Positions 1 through 6,890 of a DNA stretch of 7,755 nucleotides are shown here, piece after piece. Source of the stretch: Anaerolineales bacterium (GTDB taxonomy: Bacteria > Chloroflexota > Anaerolineae > Anaerolineales > Villigracilaceae). Made by a program: the position numbers and the translations under genes. Position 1 is the first letter of the stretch. Each line of letters opens with the position of its first letter. Location: NCBI GenBank assembly GCA_015489255.1, contig WGAD01000198.1:1-7755 (forward strand), given 5' to 3'. The notes beneath the pieces were generated by a model, which ran no database searches, was not told the DNA's origin, and was given only the letters and a program-made list of their open reading frames with translations.

Positions 1-1
1 A

Positions 2-265
2 CCCCAAGTGACGCCAACCGTTCTGCGCGCCCTGCGCGAAACACACGCCCGCACCCTGGCTCCGGTCATCGCGCCCCTGGTGGACGGTCAACGCGCCAAC
101 CCGGTGCTCTTCGACCGCCTCACCTTTCCCGCCCTGCAAGCCCTGCGCGGGGACGTCGGCGGGCGCGCCATCTTCTCCCGCTTCTCCCCACATTACCTGC
201 ACTGGCTCGACCGCAGCCTGCTGCTGGACGTGGATACCCCCGCCGATTATGACCACCTGCCCTGA
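2..265 (+). CDS. MobA/MocA-like nucleotidyltransferase, C-terminal part (5' end outside window)
   Basis: This is the last 87 codons of a gene that enters from the left edge; the frame is open from base 2. A GTG at 8 exists but is internal, because the visible residues begin in the middle of the fold. The segment GQRANPVLFDR followed by RGDVGGRAIF and the ending LDVDTPADY match the C-terminal half of the MobA-like NTP-transferase fold, where a G(H/N)PVLF segment and a D-x-DTP(E/D)D(Y/F/L) ending are typical. Enzymes of this family move a CMP or GMP group from CTP or GTP onto molybdopterin, in the cytoplasm. The N-terminal nucleotide-binding loop is not visible, so substrate and exact subfamily (MocA, MobA, or another small nucleotidyltransferase) cannot be decided. 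The TGA stop lies inside the next gene (17-base overlap), which suggests cotranscription and translational coupling with that second family member. Confidence 0.8.
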   Translation, partial: PQVTPTVLRALRETHARTLAPVIAPLVDGQRANPVLFDRLTFPALQALRGDVGGRAIFSRFSPHYLHWLDRSLLLDVDTPADYDHLP

Positions 266-893
266 AGACATTGGCGCGGTTGTCCCTTTGGCCGGCGCCT
301 CGCGCCGCATGAAGGCCATCAAAGCGCTGCTCCCCTGGGGGGACACGACCGTCATCGCCGCCGTGCTGCAAACCCTGGCTGCCGCTGGTATTCATCACAT
401 CGCTGCCGTCACCGGAGCGCACCGCCGGGCCATCGAGGCCGAATTACAGCGTCTCCGCCCGCGTCTGCCCGGGCTGCACACGCACTACAACCGGCAATGG
501 GAACAAGGCGACATGCTCTCCTCGGTGCAGATCGGCCTGCGCGCCCTGCCGCCATCCATCGCCGCCGCGTTGATCGTGCTGGCCGATCAACCGCAGATCG
601 AAGCGGCAACCGTGCGCCAGATCTGCCAGGTTTGGGACGCCGGGCGCTGCGGCGCCCTGATCCTGGTGCCTAGCTTCCAGATGCGACGCGGCCACCCCTG
701 GCTGGTCAGCCGTCCATACTGGGATGACATCCTGGCCCTCGATCCGTCCCGCCACACCCTGCGCGACTTCCTGCAGGCCCACGCGGCGGACATCCATTAT
801 CTGACCGTCCACACCCTCAGCGTGCTGCAAGACCTGGACACGCCGGAAGACTACCGCCGTCAGCGACCGGCCTCGTCTCCGGACAAAACCTGA
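249..893 (+). CDS. MocA-like molybdenum cofactor nucleotidyltransferase (NTP transferase family)
   Basis: A complete 214-residue protein, the usual size for MocA/MobA-like enzymes. Visible motifs: a nucleotide-binding loop AGASRRM at about residues 15-21 followed by K25 and LLPW (27-30); NRQWEQGDMLSS around 81-92; the metal-binding LADQP at 111-115; GHPWLVSRP at 148-156; and the closing DLDTPEDY at 195-202. GHPxLVS plus the LPW after the loop resemble E. coli MocA/YgfJ more than MobA. The likely role is transfer of CMP from CTP to molybdopterin for a xanthine-dehydrogenase-type enzyme, in the cytoplasm; this is inferred from the family. The loop is slightly off consensus: the usual Gly after Met is K22, and the usual L-A-A-G is P-L-A-G. 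The ATG at 249 is chosen because the next Met (residue 21) lies inside the loop; no strong Shine-Dalgarno is seen, consistent with coupling to the overlapping upstream gene. The last ten residues or so are polar and probably disordered. Confidence 0.85.
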   Translation: MTTCPEDIGAVVPLAGASRRMKAIKALLPWGDTTVIAAVLQTLAAAGIHHIAAVTGAHRRAIEAELQRLRPRLPGLHTHYNRQWEQGDMLSSVQIGLRALPPSIAAALIVLADQPQIEAATVRQICQVWDAGRCGALILVPSFQMRRGHPWLVSRPYWDDILALDPSRHTLRDFLQAHAADIHYLTVHTLSVLQDLDTPEDYRRQRPASSPDKT

Positions 894-909
894 GAATTCC
901 CCCTGCAGG

Positions 910-947
910 GGCTGCTTCTTGAACGTGCCCAGAAAGCAGCCGTTTTT
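910..947 (+). terminator. Probable intrinsic terminator after the nucleotidyltransferase pair
   Basis: An 8-bp stem GGCTGCTT (910-917) pairs with AAGCAGCC (934-941), with a 16-base loop, followed by GTTTTTG (T-run 943-947). It lies 16 bases after the stop of the MocA-like gene. The large loop makes it weaker than the terminator at 3089. The last two bases of the T-run are also the first two bases of the -35 box of the next promoter, so one unit ends exactly where the next begins. Confidence 0.6.
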
Positions 948-974
948 GACAATTCCACCTTCTTATTTTACAAT
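946..974 (+). promoter_or_regulatory. Sigma-70-type promoter for the EF-G-like gene
   Basis: The -35 box TTGACA at 946-951 is a perfect consensus match, and the -10 box TACAAT at 969-974 matches 5 of 6; the spacer is exactly 17 bases. The expected transcription start is near 981, giving a leader of about 35 bases. A purine-rich Shine-Dalgarno AAGGAAAGG (1002-1010) ends 5 bases before the ATG at 1016. No operator or riboswitch-size structure fits in this short leader. Confidence 0.72.
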
Positions 975-1015
975 TGGCACTCGGCTTTATACCTTAAATC
1001 CAAGGAAAGGTTCCC

Positions 1016-3073
1016 ATGAAAGAATATAGCACAGAGTCCCTTCGCAACATCGCCCTGGCAGGACACGGCAGCACCGGCAAGACCATGATGACCGAAGCCT
1101 TCCTGCATTTTACCGGGGTGACGACGCGTCTGGGCAAAGTCGAAGATGGCAACACCATCTCAGACTTTGACGAAGAAGAAATCCGCCGTCACCTTTCGCT
1201 TTACACCAGCCTGATCCCCATTGAATACCGCGGCGTCAAACTGAATCTGCTCGATACCCCCGGTTACACCGATTTCGTGGGAGAGATGATCTCTGCGCTC
1301 AGCGTGGCCGACAGCGCCCTCATCCTGCTCGACTCGGTCGGCGGGGTGGAAGTGGGCACCGAAATCGCCTGGCGATATTGCGACCAGTTCGACCTGCCGC
1401 GCGCAGTGGTCATCAACAAGATGGACCGCGACAACGCCAACTATCAAAAAGTTATGGAAGAGATCGCCCAATTCAGCGACGTCCGTCTCCTGCCTGTGCA
1501 GCTCCCCTGGGGCGAAAAGCTGAACTTCCAGGGCGTGATCGACCTGATCGGCATGAAGGCCTACCCAGCCGACGGCAAGGAAGCGCAAGACATCCCGGCG
1601 GAACTGGCCGATGCCGCCGAAGAAGCCCGCATGACGCTGGTGGAAGCCGCTGCTGAAAGCGACGAAGCCCTGATGGAAAAATACTTTGAGGCCGGAGACC
1701 TGACCCAAGAAGAAATCTTGCAGGGTTTGCGCGCTGCCGTCCGCAACCGCAACTTTATCCCCGTCCTGGTGGCCGCCGCGGGCAACGAAAAGGGCCTGCG
1801 CCCCCTGCTCGATTTCATGGTGGACGTGATGCCCTCGCCGCTCGATATGCCAGCCCGCAAAGCCGAAGGCCCCAACGGCGAAGAGAAACTCTCTCCCAGC
1901 GACGACGGCCCGCTGGCCGCTTACGTCTGGAAGACGACCGCCGACCCCTTCGTCGGCAAGCAGACGTATTTCCGCGTCATCTCCGGTGTCGTCCAGGCCG
2001 ATGCCCGCCTGTGGAACGCCAAAAAGGGCGCCGAAGAACGCATGGCCAGCCTGAGCGTAATGCGCGGCAAGGAAGCCATCCAGGTCAAAACCCTGCACGC
2101 CGGCGATATTGGCACCGTTGCCAAGCTGACGGAAACCGCCACCGGCGATACGCTCAGCGAAAAGAGCCACCCTCTCACCCTGCCCGTGCCCGAGTACCCG
2201 AGCGCACTCTACCGGGTGGCCGTCTTCCCCAAGACCCAGGCCGATTCGGCCAAAATTACCCCTTCGCTCACCCGCCTGTGCGAAGAAGACATGACTCTTT
2301 CCTGGTTCAATGAACCCGCCACCGGTCAGACCATCCTGCAGGGGATGGGCGACCAGCACATCGACGTCGCCATCCGCCGCGCCGAAAGTAAATTCCAGGT
2401 CGGCCTGCGCGTGGAAGAGCCGCGCGTCCCCTACCGTGAAGGCATCACCAAGAAGGGCACGGCCATGTACCGCCACAAGAAACAAACCGGCGGCTCCGGT
2501 CAGTTTGGCGAAGTGCACATGACCATTGAACCCTACGAAGAAGGCGATTTTGAAATGACCTGGGATGTCTTCGGTGGCGCGATCTCGCAATCCTTTGAAC
2601 CCGCCATCCGCAAGGGCATCCAAAACGTGATGAAAGAAGGCGTCATCGCCGGCTACCCGATGAGCAACGTCAAGGTATCTATCTTCGACGGCAAAGAACA
2701 TCCAGTAGATTCCAAGCCGGTGGCCTTCGAAATCGCCGCCCGCGAGGCCTTCAAACTGGCCGTTCAGCAGGCCGGGCCAGTACTCTTCGAACCCATTATG
2801 ACCGTGCGCATCACCGTCCCCGAAGAAAACATGGGCGATGTCATGGGCGATCTCAACACCCGCCGCGGACGGATGCAAGGCTCCGAAGCCGAAAGCGGGC
2901 GCACCACCATCATTGCCCAGGTGCCGCTGGCTGAAATGCAGCGTTACACCTCTTCTCTCCGCTCACTGACCGGCGGGCGCGGCTATTTCACCATGGAATT
3001 CTCCCATTACGAAATCGTGCCCAAGCACCTGGCCGAAGGCATCATCGCCCAGCGGCAAAACGACGACAAATAA
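1016..3073 (+). CDS. fusA: Elongation factor G-like GTPase (EF-G2 type)
   Basis: A 685-residue translational GTPase of full EF-G length with all five domains. GTPase domain: P-loop GHGSTGKT at 16-23, switch II DTPGYTDF at 80-87, guanine-specificity NKMD at 134-137. Domain II begins near 300. Domain IV has YREGI at 473-477, KKQTGGSGQFGEV at 488-500 and the tip-loop region around DGKEHPVDS at 558-566. Domain V has PVLFEPIM at 588-595 and the NTRRGRM stretch at 614-620. Canonical EF-G moves tRNA and mRNA through the ribosome using GTP. This protein is the EF-G2/EF-G-like type: the P-loop is GHGSTGKT rather than AHIDAGKT, the switch I region lacks the ERGITI motif (it reads EEEIRRHLSL), and the switch II His is Tyr84. 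As far as I recall, the Thermus EF-G-2 paralog also has GY here. It therefore may be a second EF-G rather than the housekeeping one, which normally sits with rpsL, rpsG and tuf; none is present here. It has its own promoter and terminator and looks monocistronic. Confidence 0.93.
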   Translation: MKEYSTESLRNIALAGHGSTGKTMMTEAFLHFTGVTTRLGKVEDGNTISDFDEEEIRRHLSLYTSLIPIEYRGVKLNLLDTPGYTDFVGEMISALSVADSALILLDSVGGVEVGTEIAWRYCDQFDLPRAVVINKMDRDNANYQKVMEEIAQFSDVRLLPVQLPWGEKLNFQGVIDLIGMKAYPADGKEAQDIPAELADAAEEARMTLVEAAAESDEALMEKYFEAGDLTQEEILQGLRAAVRNRNFIPVLVAAAGNEKGLRPLLDFMVDVMPSPLDMPARKAEGPNGEEKLSPSDDGPLAAYVWKTTADPFVGKQTYFRVISGVVQADARLWNAKKGAEERMASLSVMRGKEAIQVKTLHAGDIGTVAKLTETATGDTLSEKSHPLTLPVPEYPSALYRVAVFPKTQADSAKITPSLTRLCEEDMTLSWFNEPATGQTILQGMGDQHIDVAIRRAESKFQVGLRVEEPRVPYREGITKKGTAMYRHKKQTGGSGQFGEVHMTIEPYEEGDFEMTWDVFGGAISQSFEPAIRKGIQNVMKEGVIAGYPMSNVKVSIFDGKEHPVDSKPVAFEIAAREAFKLAVQQAGPVLFEPIMTVRITVPEENMGDVMGDLNTRRGRMQGSEAESGRTTIIAQVPLAEMQRYTSSLRSLTGGRGYFTMEFSHYEIVPKHLAEGIIAQRQNDDK

Positions 3074-3088
3074 CCCCCTGCAATCCAC

Positions 3089-3124
3089 AAACAGGCTCTG
3101 CCCGCCGTGCAGAGCCTGTTTTTT
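3089..3124 (+). terminator. Strong intrinsic terminator of the EF-G-like gene
   Basis: A perfect 13-bp stem, 3089-3101 with 3109-3121, encloses a 7-base loop (CCGCCGT) and runs into TTTTTT at 3119-3124. It starts 15 bases after the EF-G-like stop codon. On the opposite strand the trailing T-run is only TTTG, so it acts mainly for the plus strand. Confidence 0.92.
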
Positions 3125-3139
3125 CATCCAGGAGAAGCC

Positions 3140-4021
3140 ATGCAACGAAACACCCTCCGCGGCATTGCCTCAGGTCTGGCGGCGACCACCATCTGGGGCG
3201 GTTTGTATGTGGTCAGTAAGGCCATCATGGAGAGCATCCCACCTTTCACGCTCATCAGCCTGCGTTTGATGCTGGGCATTCTCTCGCTATACCTCTTCAT
3301 GCGCTGGAGCCGCCGCCTGCGGTGGCCCGACCGCCAAACGTTTTGGCAAATCTTTGGGGTTGGGCTGGTGGGGTACGGGGTGTCCATCGGCTTTCAGTTC
3401 AGCGGCACGCACCTGTCCACCGCCTCCAACGGCGCGCTGGTCACTTCTGCCACGCCGGCCTTCGTCACCCTGTTTGCTGCCTGGCTGCTGCAAGAACCCG
3501 TCACCCGGCGGCGCCTGCTGGCCCTGGGGTTAACGACCCTGGGCGTGCTGGCCGTCATCGATCCGCGCACCGCCCGCCTGGACGCCTCGCTGCTGCGCGG
3601 CAATCTCTTTTTGCTCATCGCCGCGCTGACCTGGGCCTTGCACTCCACCCTGATCCGCAAGGTCACCCGCAGCGCCGATGTCTTCAACGTCAGCCTGATC
3701 GCCTTCATGGGCGGGCTGCCGATCAGCCTGCCGCTGGCGCTGGGAGAAGTCGCCCGCGGCGAAGTAGGCGCTTTCACGCCCGGCATCATCGGCGGCATTC
3801 TCTTCCTGGGCGTGGCCGCCACCGCCGTCGCCATGTATTTATGGAACAACGCCTTCGCCCTGCTCGATGCCAGCCTGGCCGCACTGACCTTCTTTGCGCA
3901 GCCGGTGGTCGGCGTGCTGATGGGCGCTCTCTTTCTCGGAGAACGGATCACCCCGCTCTTCCTGGCGGGCGGGGTGATGATCGGGATGGGTATTCTGCTG
4001 GCGAGCGGAGAAGAAGGCTGA
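3140..4021 (+). CDS. DMT-superfamily EamA transporter
   Basis: A 293-residue, strongly hydrophobic inner-membrane protein with two EamA repeats (about residues 8-140 and 152-288) of five predicted helices each, ten in all, the normal layout and length for drug/metabolite exporters. Approximate helices: 8-27, 36-55, 69-88, 94-116, 124-142, 152-172, 180-200, 213-234, 240-265, 270-288. Typical marks are the N-terminal TIWGGLYVVSK, the repeat-1 LLQEPVTRRR before helix 5, and the repeat-2 FLGERITPLFLAGGVMI before helix 10. The family exports amino acids, metabolites or drugs with proton exchange; the substrate cannot be read from sequence. The start is ATG 3140, preceded by AGGAG (3130-3134) at 5-base spacing. 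An upstream in-frame GTG at 3107 is rejected because it lies in the terminator loop. The gene begins only 15 bases after the terminator T-run and converges with pyruvate kinase. Confidence 0.9.
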   Translation: MQRNTLRGIASGLAATTIWGGLYVVSKAIMESIPPFTLISLRLMLGILSLYLFMRWSRRLRWPDRQTFWQIFGVGLVGYGVSIGFQFSGTHLSTASNGALVTSATPAFVTLFAAWLLQEPVTRRRLLALGLTTLGVLAVIDPRTARLDASLLRGNLFLLIAALTWALHSTLIRKVTRSADVFNVSLIAFMGGLPISLPLALGEVARGEVGAFTPGIIGGILFLGVAATAVAMYLWNNAFALLDASLAALTFFAQPVVGVLMGALFLGERITPLFLAGGVMIGMGILLASGEEG

Positions 4022-4022
4022 A

Positions 4023-4073
4023 GTCGGGACGCCGCGCTGCTGCGCGGCCCCGCGGGGACATTCATTCCCCGAC
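4023..4073. repeat. GC-rich inverted repeats between convergent genes, possible weak bidirectional terminator
   Basis: An inner hairpin GCCGCGC (4031-4037) / GCGCGGC (4042-4048) with a 4-base loop sits inside a wider pair GTCGGG (4023-4028) / CCCGAC (4068-4073). The palindrome CCCCGCGGGG is at 4048-4057. The right outer arm lies within the last codons of pyruvate kinase. No T-run follows on either strand, so this is not a classical intrinsic terminator. It may still slow or stop convergent transcription, perhaps with Rho. Confidence 0.4.
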
Positions 4074-5510
4074 CGTATGCAGCAAAGCCATGTTCGGCGG
4101 TCGCATCGCCCCCACCGGAAAGCCGCACACCAGCACCACCTGCTGCCCGATGGACACCTGCCGGTCGCGCACCATAGCCGTGTCCACATGGGTCAGCATC
4201 TCTTCCAGGGTGCGGGCAAAGGGGACCAGCTGCGGCCGCACGCCCCACAAAAAAGACAGCCGACGGTAGGTCGTCTCGTCCGGCGTGAAGGCCAAGATAG
4301 GCACCCGCGGGCGGACTTTGGACATCAGCCAGGCGGTCGTTCCCTGCATGGTGAAAACAGCCACCGCGGCCACATCGCGGTCGTGCGCCAATTCGTGGGC
4401 TGCTCGCGCCATAGAGGCCGGATCGCTGTCTCCCAGGCCCGCAACTTGTTGCGGCGCGCCCCATTCGAAGAAATGGGCCTCGGCCTCGCGGACGATGCGC
4501 CCCATCATGCGGAGCGCCTCCACCGGGTAATCGCCCGCCGCCGTCTCTGCCGAAAGCATGACCGCATCGGTGCCGTCGAAAACGGCGTTGGCCACATCTG
4601 AGGCCTCGGCCCGCGTGGGCAATGGGTTGTGAATCATGGATTCCAGCATCTGGGTGGCGGTGATCACCAGCTTCGCTTTGCGGTTGGCCGTCTGGATGAT
4701 GCGTTTTTGCAGCACCGGCACTTGTTCCGGCGGCATTTCCACGCCCAAATCGCCGCGAGCGACCATCACGCCATCGACCATATCCAGGATGTCGTCCAGT
4801 TCATTGAGGGCTTCCGGGCGCTCCAGTTTGGCAATCAGCAGCGGCAAGCGTTGTTCCCGCCCTCGTAACAGGCGCTTGAGCGCATGGCGCACCAGGATGA
4901 CATCGTGCACACTGCGCACGAACGAAATGGCGACCGCGTCCACCTGGTGCTCCAGGCCAAAGGCCAGGTCGGCCTCGTCTTTTTCCGTAAAAGCCGGTAT
5001 GCGCAAGCGGACGCCAGGCAAATTGATGCCCTTGTGCGATAGCAGCGTCCCGCCGACGACTACCTGCGCCAGCAACCCGGCGGCATCCTTCTTCAGCACC
5101 CGCAGGTCCAGCCGACCATCGTCCAGCAGCAGGCGATCGCCTTCCTGGACGGCGGCGAACAATTCGGGAAAATCCACCGGAATGGCGATCTCCTGCCGAT
5201 GCGTACCCGTTCCATCGGCTTCCGGGTAAAGGTACACCTGCTGTCCGGCCGTCAATTGCAACGGGGCCGGTAGGGCGCCAACGCGGATCTTCGGCCCCTG
5301 CAAGTCTTGCAAAATGCCCACACTACGCCCTTGCGTCGCCGCGATCCGCCGGATGCGGGCGATGCGGGCAGCGTGCTCCTCGTGTGTGCCGTGCGAGAAA
5401 TTCAGCCGTGCTACATCCAGCCCGGCTTCAACCAGGGCGCCCAGGACATCTTCGTCATCGCTCGCCGGGCCAATGGTGGCGACGATTTTGACTTTCCGTT
5501 GTTCTATCAT
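4062..5510 (-). CDS. pyk: Pyruvate kinase
   Basis: A complete 482-residue cytoplasmic enzyme that converts phosphoenolpyruvate and ADP to pyruvate and ATP. N-terminal IVATIGPAS at 9-17; RLNFSHG at 35-41 (Arg35 for substrate, Asn37 and Ser39 at the usual monovalent-cation site); B domain about 80-175; the signature LIAKLERPE at 225-233 with catalytic Lys228 and metal ligand Glu230; MVARGDLGVE at 249-258 with metal ligand Asp254; ATQMLESM at 285-292; PTRAEASDVANAV and DGTDAVMLSAETA at 298-324; C-terminal domain from about 350, ending VVLVCGFPVG near 458-467. No extra PEP-utiliser domain is appended. The DLQGPKIRV stretch (69-77) carries Leu, Gln, Lys and Val at positions 113, 114, 117 and 120 of rabbit muscle numbering, the pattern described for K+-independent pyruvate kinases. 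The start is ATG 5510, with AGGTGAG (5522-5516, minus strand) 5 bases upstream. It is the third gene of the minus-strand unit, 49 bases after the CoA-transferase gene. Confidence 0.96.
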   Translation of the reverse strand: MIEQRKVKIVATIGPASDDEDVLGALVEAGLDVARLNFSHGTHEEHAARIARIRRIAATQGRSVGILQDLQGPKIRVGALPAPLQLTAGQQVYLYPEADGTGTHRQEIAIPVDFPELFAAVQEGDRLLLDDGRLDLRVLKKDAAGLLAQVVVGGTLLSHKGINLPGVRLRIPAFTEKDEADLAFGLEHQVDAVAISFVRSVHDVILVRHALKRLLRGREQRLPLLIAKLERPEALNELDDILDMVDGVMVARGDLGVEMPPEQVPVLQKRIIQTANRKAKLVITATQMLESMIHNPLPTRAEASDVANAVFDGTDAVMLSAETAAGDYPVEALRMMGRIVREAEAHFFEWGAPQQVAGLGDSDPASMARAAHELAHDRDVAAVAVFTMQGTTAWLMSKVRPRVPILAFTPDETTYRRLSFLWGVRPQLVPFARTLEEMLTHVDTAMVRDRQVSIGQQVVLVCGFPVGAMRPPNMALLHTVGE

Positions 5511-5559
5511 CTTCTCTCACCTGCGGCAGACAAAGCGAGACCTGCCGCCGCCGCAGCGG

Positions 5560-6876
5560 CTAAATATAGTGCAATTCCCGCGCCTGGCGGCGCAAGTCGT
5601 CGCGGAAGGCCGGATGCGCCACCCGGATGAGCGCCTGCGCCCGTTGCCGGATGGTCTTGCCGTAGAGTTCGGCGATGCCGTATTCCGTAACAACGTAGCG
5701 GACGTGATTGCGGGTCGTCACCACGCCGGCCCCTTGCTTGAGCATGGCGACAATGCGGCTGACCACCGTCCCATCGCGCAGCGTGGTGGTGCTGGGCAGC
5801 GCGATGATCGGCACGCCGCCTTTGGAACGGGAAGCGCCATAAATGAAATCCAATTGTCCGCCCACGCCACTGTATAGCTTGGGGCCGATGCTGTCGGCAC
5901 AAACCTGCCCGGTGAGGTCGACCTCAATGGCCGAATTGATGGCAACCATGCGTTCGTTTTGCGCCACCACAAAGGGGTCGTTGACATATTCGGTGCGGTG
6001 CAGCTCAATCAGGGGGTTGTCGTTCACCCAGTTGTACAACTTCTGCGTCCCCAGGATGAAACCAGCCACGATTTTGCCCGGGTGCAGGGTTTTGCGGGCA
6101 TTGGTCAGTACGCCGGCCTCCACCAGGCGGATCACCCCGTCGGAAAACAGTTCCGTGTGAATGCCGAGGTCCTTTTTGTTCATCAGGAAATTGAGCACAG
6201 CGTCTGGAATGGCGCCGATGCCCAATTGCATGGTGGCGCCATCGGGGATCAGTTCGGCGCAATAGCCGGCGATCTTTTGCACCACCTCGTCGCCGCTGTC
6301 TGCGCCCATTGGCAATTCAGGGATGGGGTAATTGGCCGGCACCAGATAATTGATGCGGCTGACGTGGATGAAAGAATCGCCCAGGGTACGCGGCATTTGT
6401 TCGTTGACTTCTGCAATGATTACCTTGGCTGATTCCGCCGGGCTTTTGGTCAGGCCGACTTCCACGCCCAGGCTGCAAAACCCATGTTCATCCGGCGGAG
6501 AAACGTGAATCAGGGCGACATCCACCGGCAGGACGCCGTTCTTGAACAACAAGGGGAATTCAGACAGCAACACCGGCGTAAAGTCGGCCCGGCCTTGTTG
6601 TACGGCCTTGCGAATGTTGTGGCTGATGAACATGGTGTTGACGCGCAAATGCCCTTCCATCTCCGGGCTGACGTAATCTGCCGGGCCAACAGTCAACGCC
6701 TGGCAGATCTCCACATCTTTTACCTGCGGGGCAAATTCCACCAAAGCCCGCAGCAATTGCTGGGGAACGGACACATTGCCCGTCAAGAAGAGGCGCATTC
6801 CCGAGCGTACCGTCGCCCGAATGGCCTCATCCGCCGAGACAACTCGCGATTTATACAGCTCAATCCACTGTTTCAT
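5560..6876 (-). CDS. Acetyl-CoA hydrolase/4-hydroxybutyrate CoA-transferase family protein
   Basis: A complete 438-residue class I CoA-transferase of the acetyl-CoA hydrolase/transferase family. Visible marks: N-terminal domain with SHNIRKAVQQGRADFTPVLLSE starting at 85; DVALIHVSPPDEHGFCSLG at 119-137; LGIGAIPDAV at 218-227; the catalytic glutamate Glu242 in GIHTELFSDG (238-247); and GVGGQLDFIYGA at 337-348, near the CoA-binding site. The glutamate forms a covalent glutamyl-CoA intermediate, moving CoA from an acyl-CoA to a carboxylate such as acetate. Candidates are 4-hydroxybutyrate, succinate, propionate or butyrate CoA-transferase; sequence alone does not separate these from plain hydrolysis. 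The closest overall look is to 4-hydroxybutyrate CoA-transferase. The start is ATG 6876, with AAAGGA (6889-6884) at 7-base spacing, overlapping the stop codon of the upstream dehydrogenase gene. Between dehydrogenase and pyruvate kinase genes, it most plausibly recycles CoA or makes acetate downstream of pyruvate (inference). Confidence 0.92.
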   Translation of the reverse strand: MKQWIELYKSRVVSADEAIRATVRSGMRLFLTGNVSVPQQLLRALVEFAPQVKDVEICQALTVGPADYVSPEMEGHLRVNTMFISHNIRKAVQQGRADFTPVLLSEFPLLFKNGVLPVDVALIHVSPPDEHGFCSLGVEVGLTKSPAESAKVIIAEVNEQMPRTLGDSFIHVSRINYLVPANYPIPELPMGADSGDEVVQKIAGYCAELIPDGATMQLGIGAIPDAVLNFLMNKKDLGIHTELFSDGVIRLVEAGVLTNARKTLHPGKIVAGFILGTQKLYNWVNDNPLIELHRTEYVNDPFVVAQNERMVAINSAIEVDLTGQVCADSIGPKLYSGVGGQLDFIYGASRSKGGVPIIALPSTTTLRDGTVVSRIVAMLKQGAGVVTTRNHVRYVVTEYGIAELYGKTIRQRAQALIRVAHPAFRDDLRRQARELHYI

Positions 6877-6883
6877 GTCTTCG

Positions 6884-6890
6884 TCCTTTA
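6884..6890 (-). promoter_or_regulatory. Ribosome-binding site overlapping the upstream stop codon
   Basis: On the minus strand the sequence reads TAAAGGA: the TAA stop of the alanine-dehydrogenase-like gene (6890-6888) shares two bases with the AAAGGA Shine-Dalgarno (6889-6884) of the CoA-transferase gene, whose ATG starts at 6876. A ribosome ending the first gene would stop on the second gene's binding site, which fits translational coupling. Confidence 0.75.

Noticed and set aside
8..10. GTG as the true start of a small protein at the left edge
   Set aside because: The visible residues correspond only to the C-terminal part of a nucleotidyltransferase fold, so this is the tail of a longer gene.
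1160..2878. A 572-codon open frame on the minus strand inside the EF-G-like gene
   Set aside because: It is antisense to a clearly conserved gene in GC-rich DNA, where antisense frames often stay open. Its translation is rich in Gly, His and Phe with no recognisable domain.
3107..3139. GTG at 3107 as the start of the exporter gene
   Set aside because: It lies in the loop of the strong terminator and has no Shine-Dalgarno, while ATG 3140 has AGGAG at ideal spacing and begins just before the first membrane helix.
3322..4464. Long open frames overlapping the exporter gene and the end of pyruvate kinase on both strands
   Set aside because: Their translations are Arg/Pro/His- or Ala/Arg/Ser-rich, run across two well-supported genes, and show no family motif or good ribosome-binding site.
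5523..5548. Hairpin between the CoA-transferase and pyruvate kinase genes (7-bp stem, 12-base loop)
   Set aside because: It has no T-run and lies directly in front of the pyruvate kinase Shine-Dalgarno. GC-rich spacers often give such short stems by chance.
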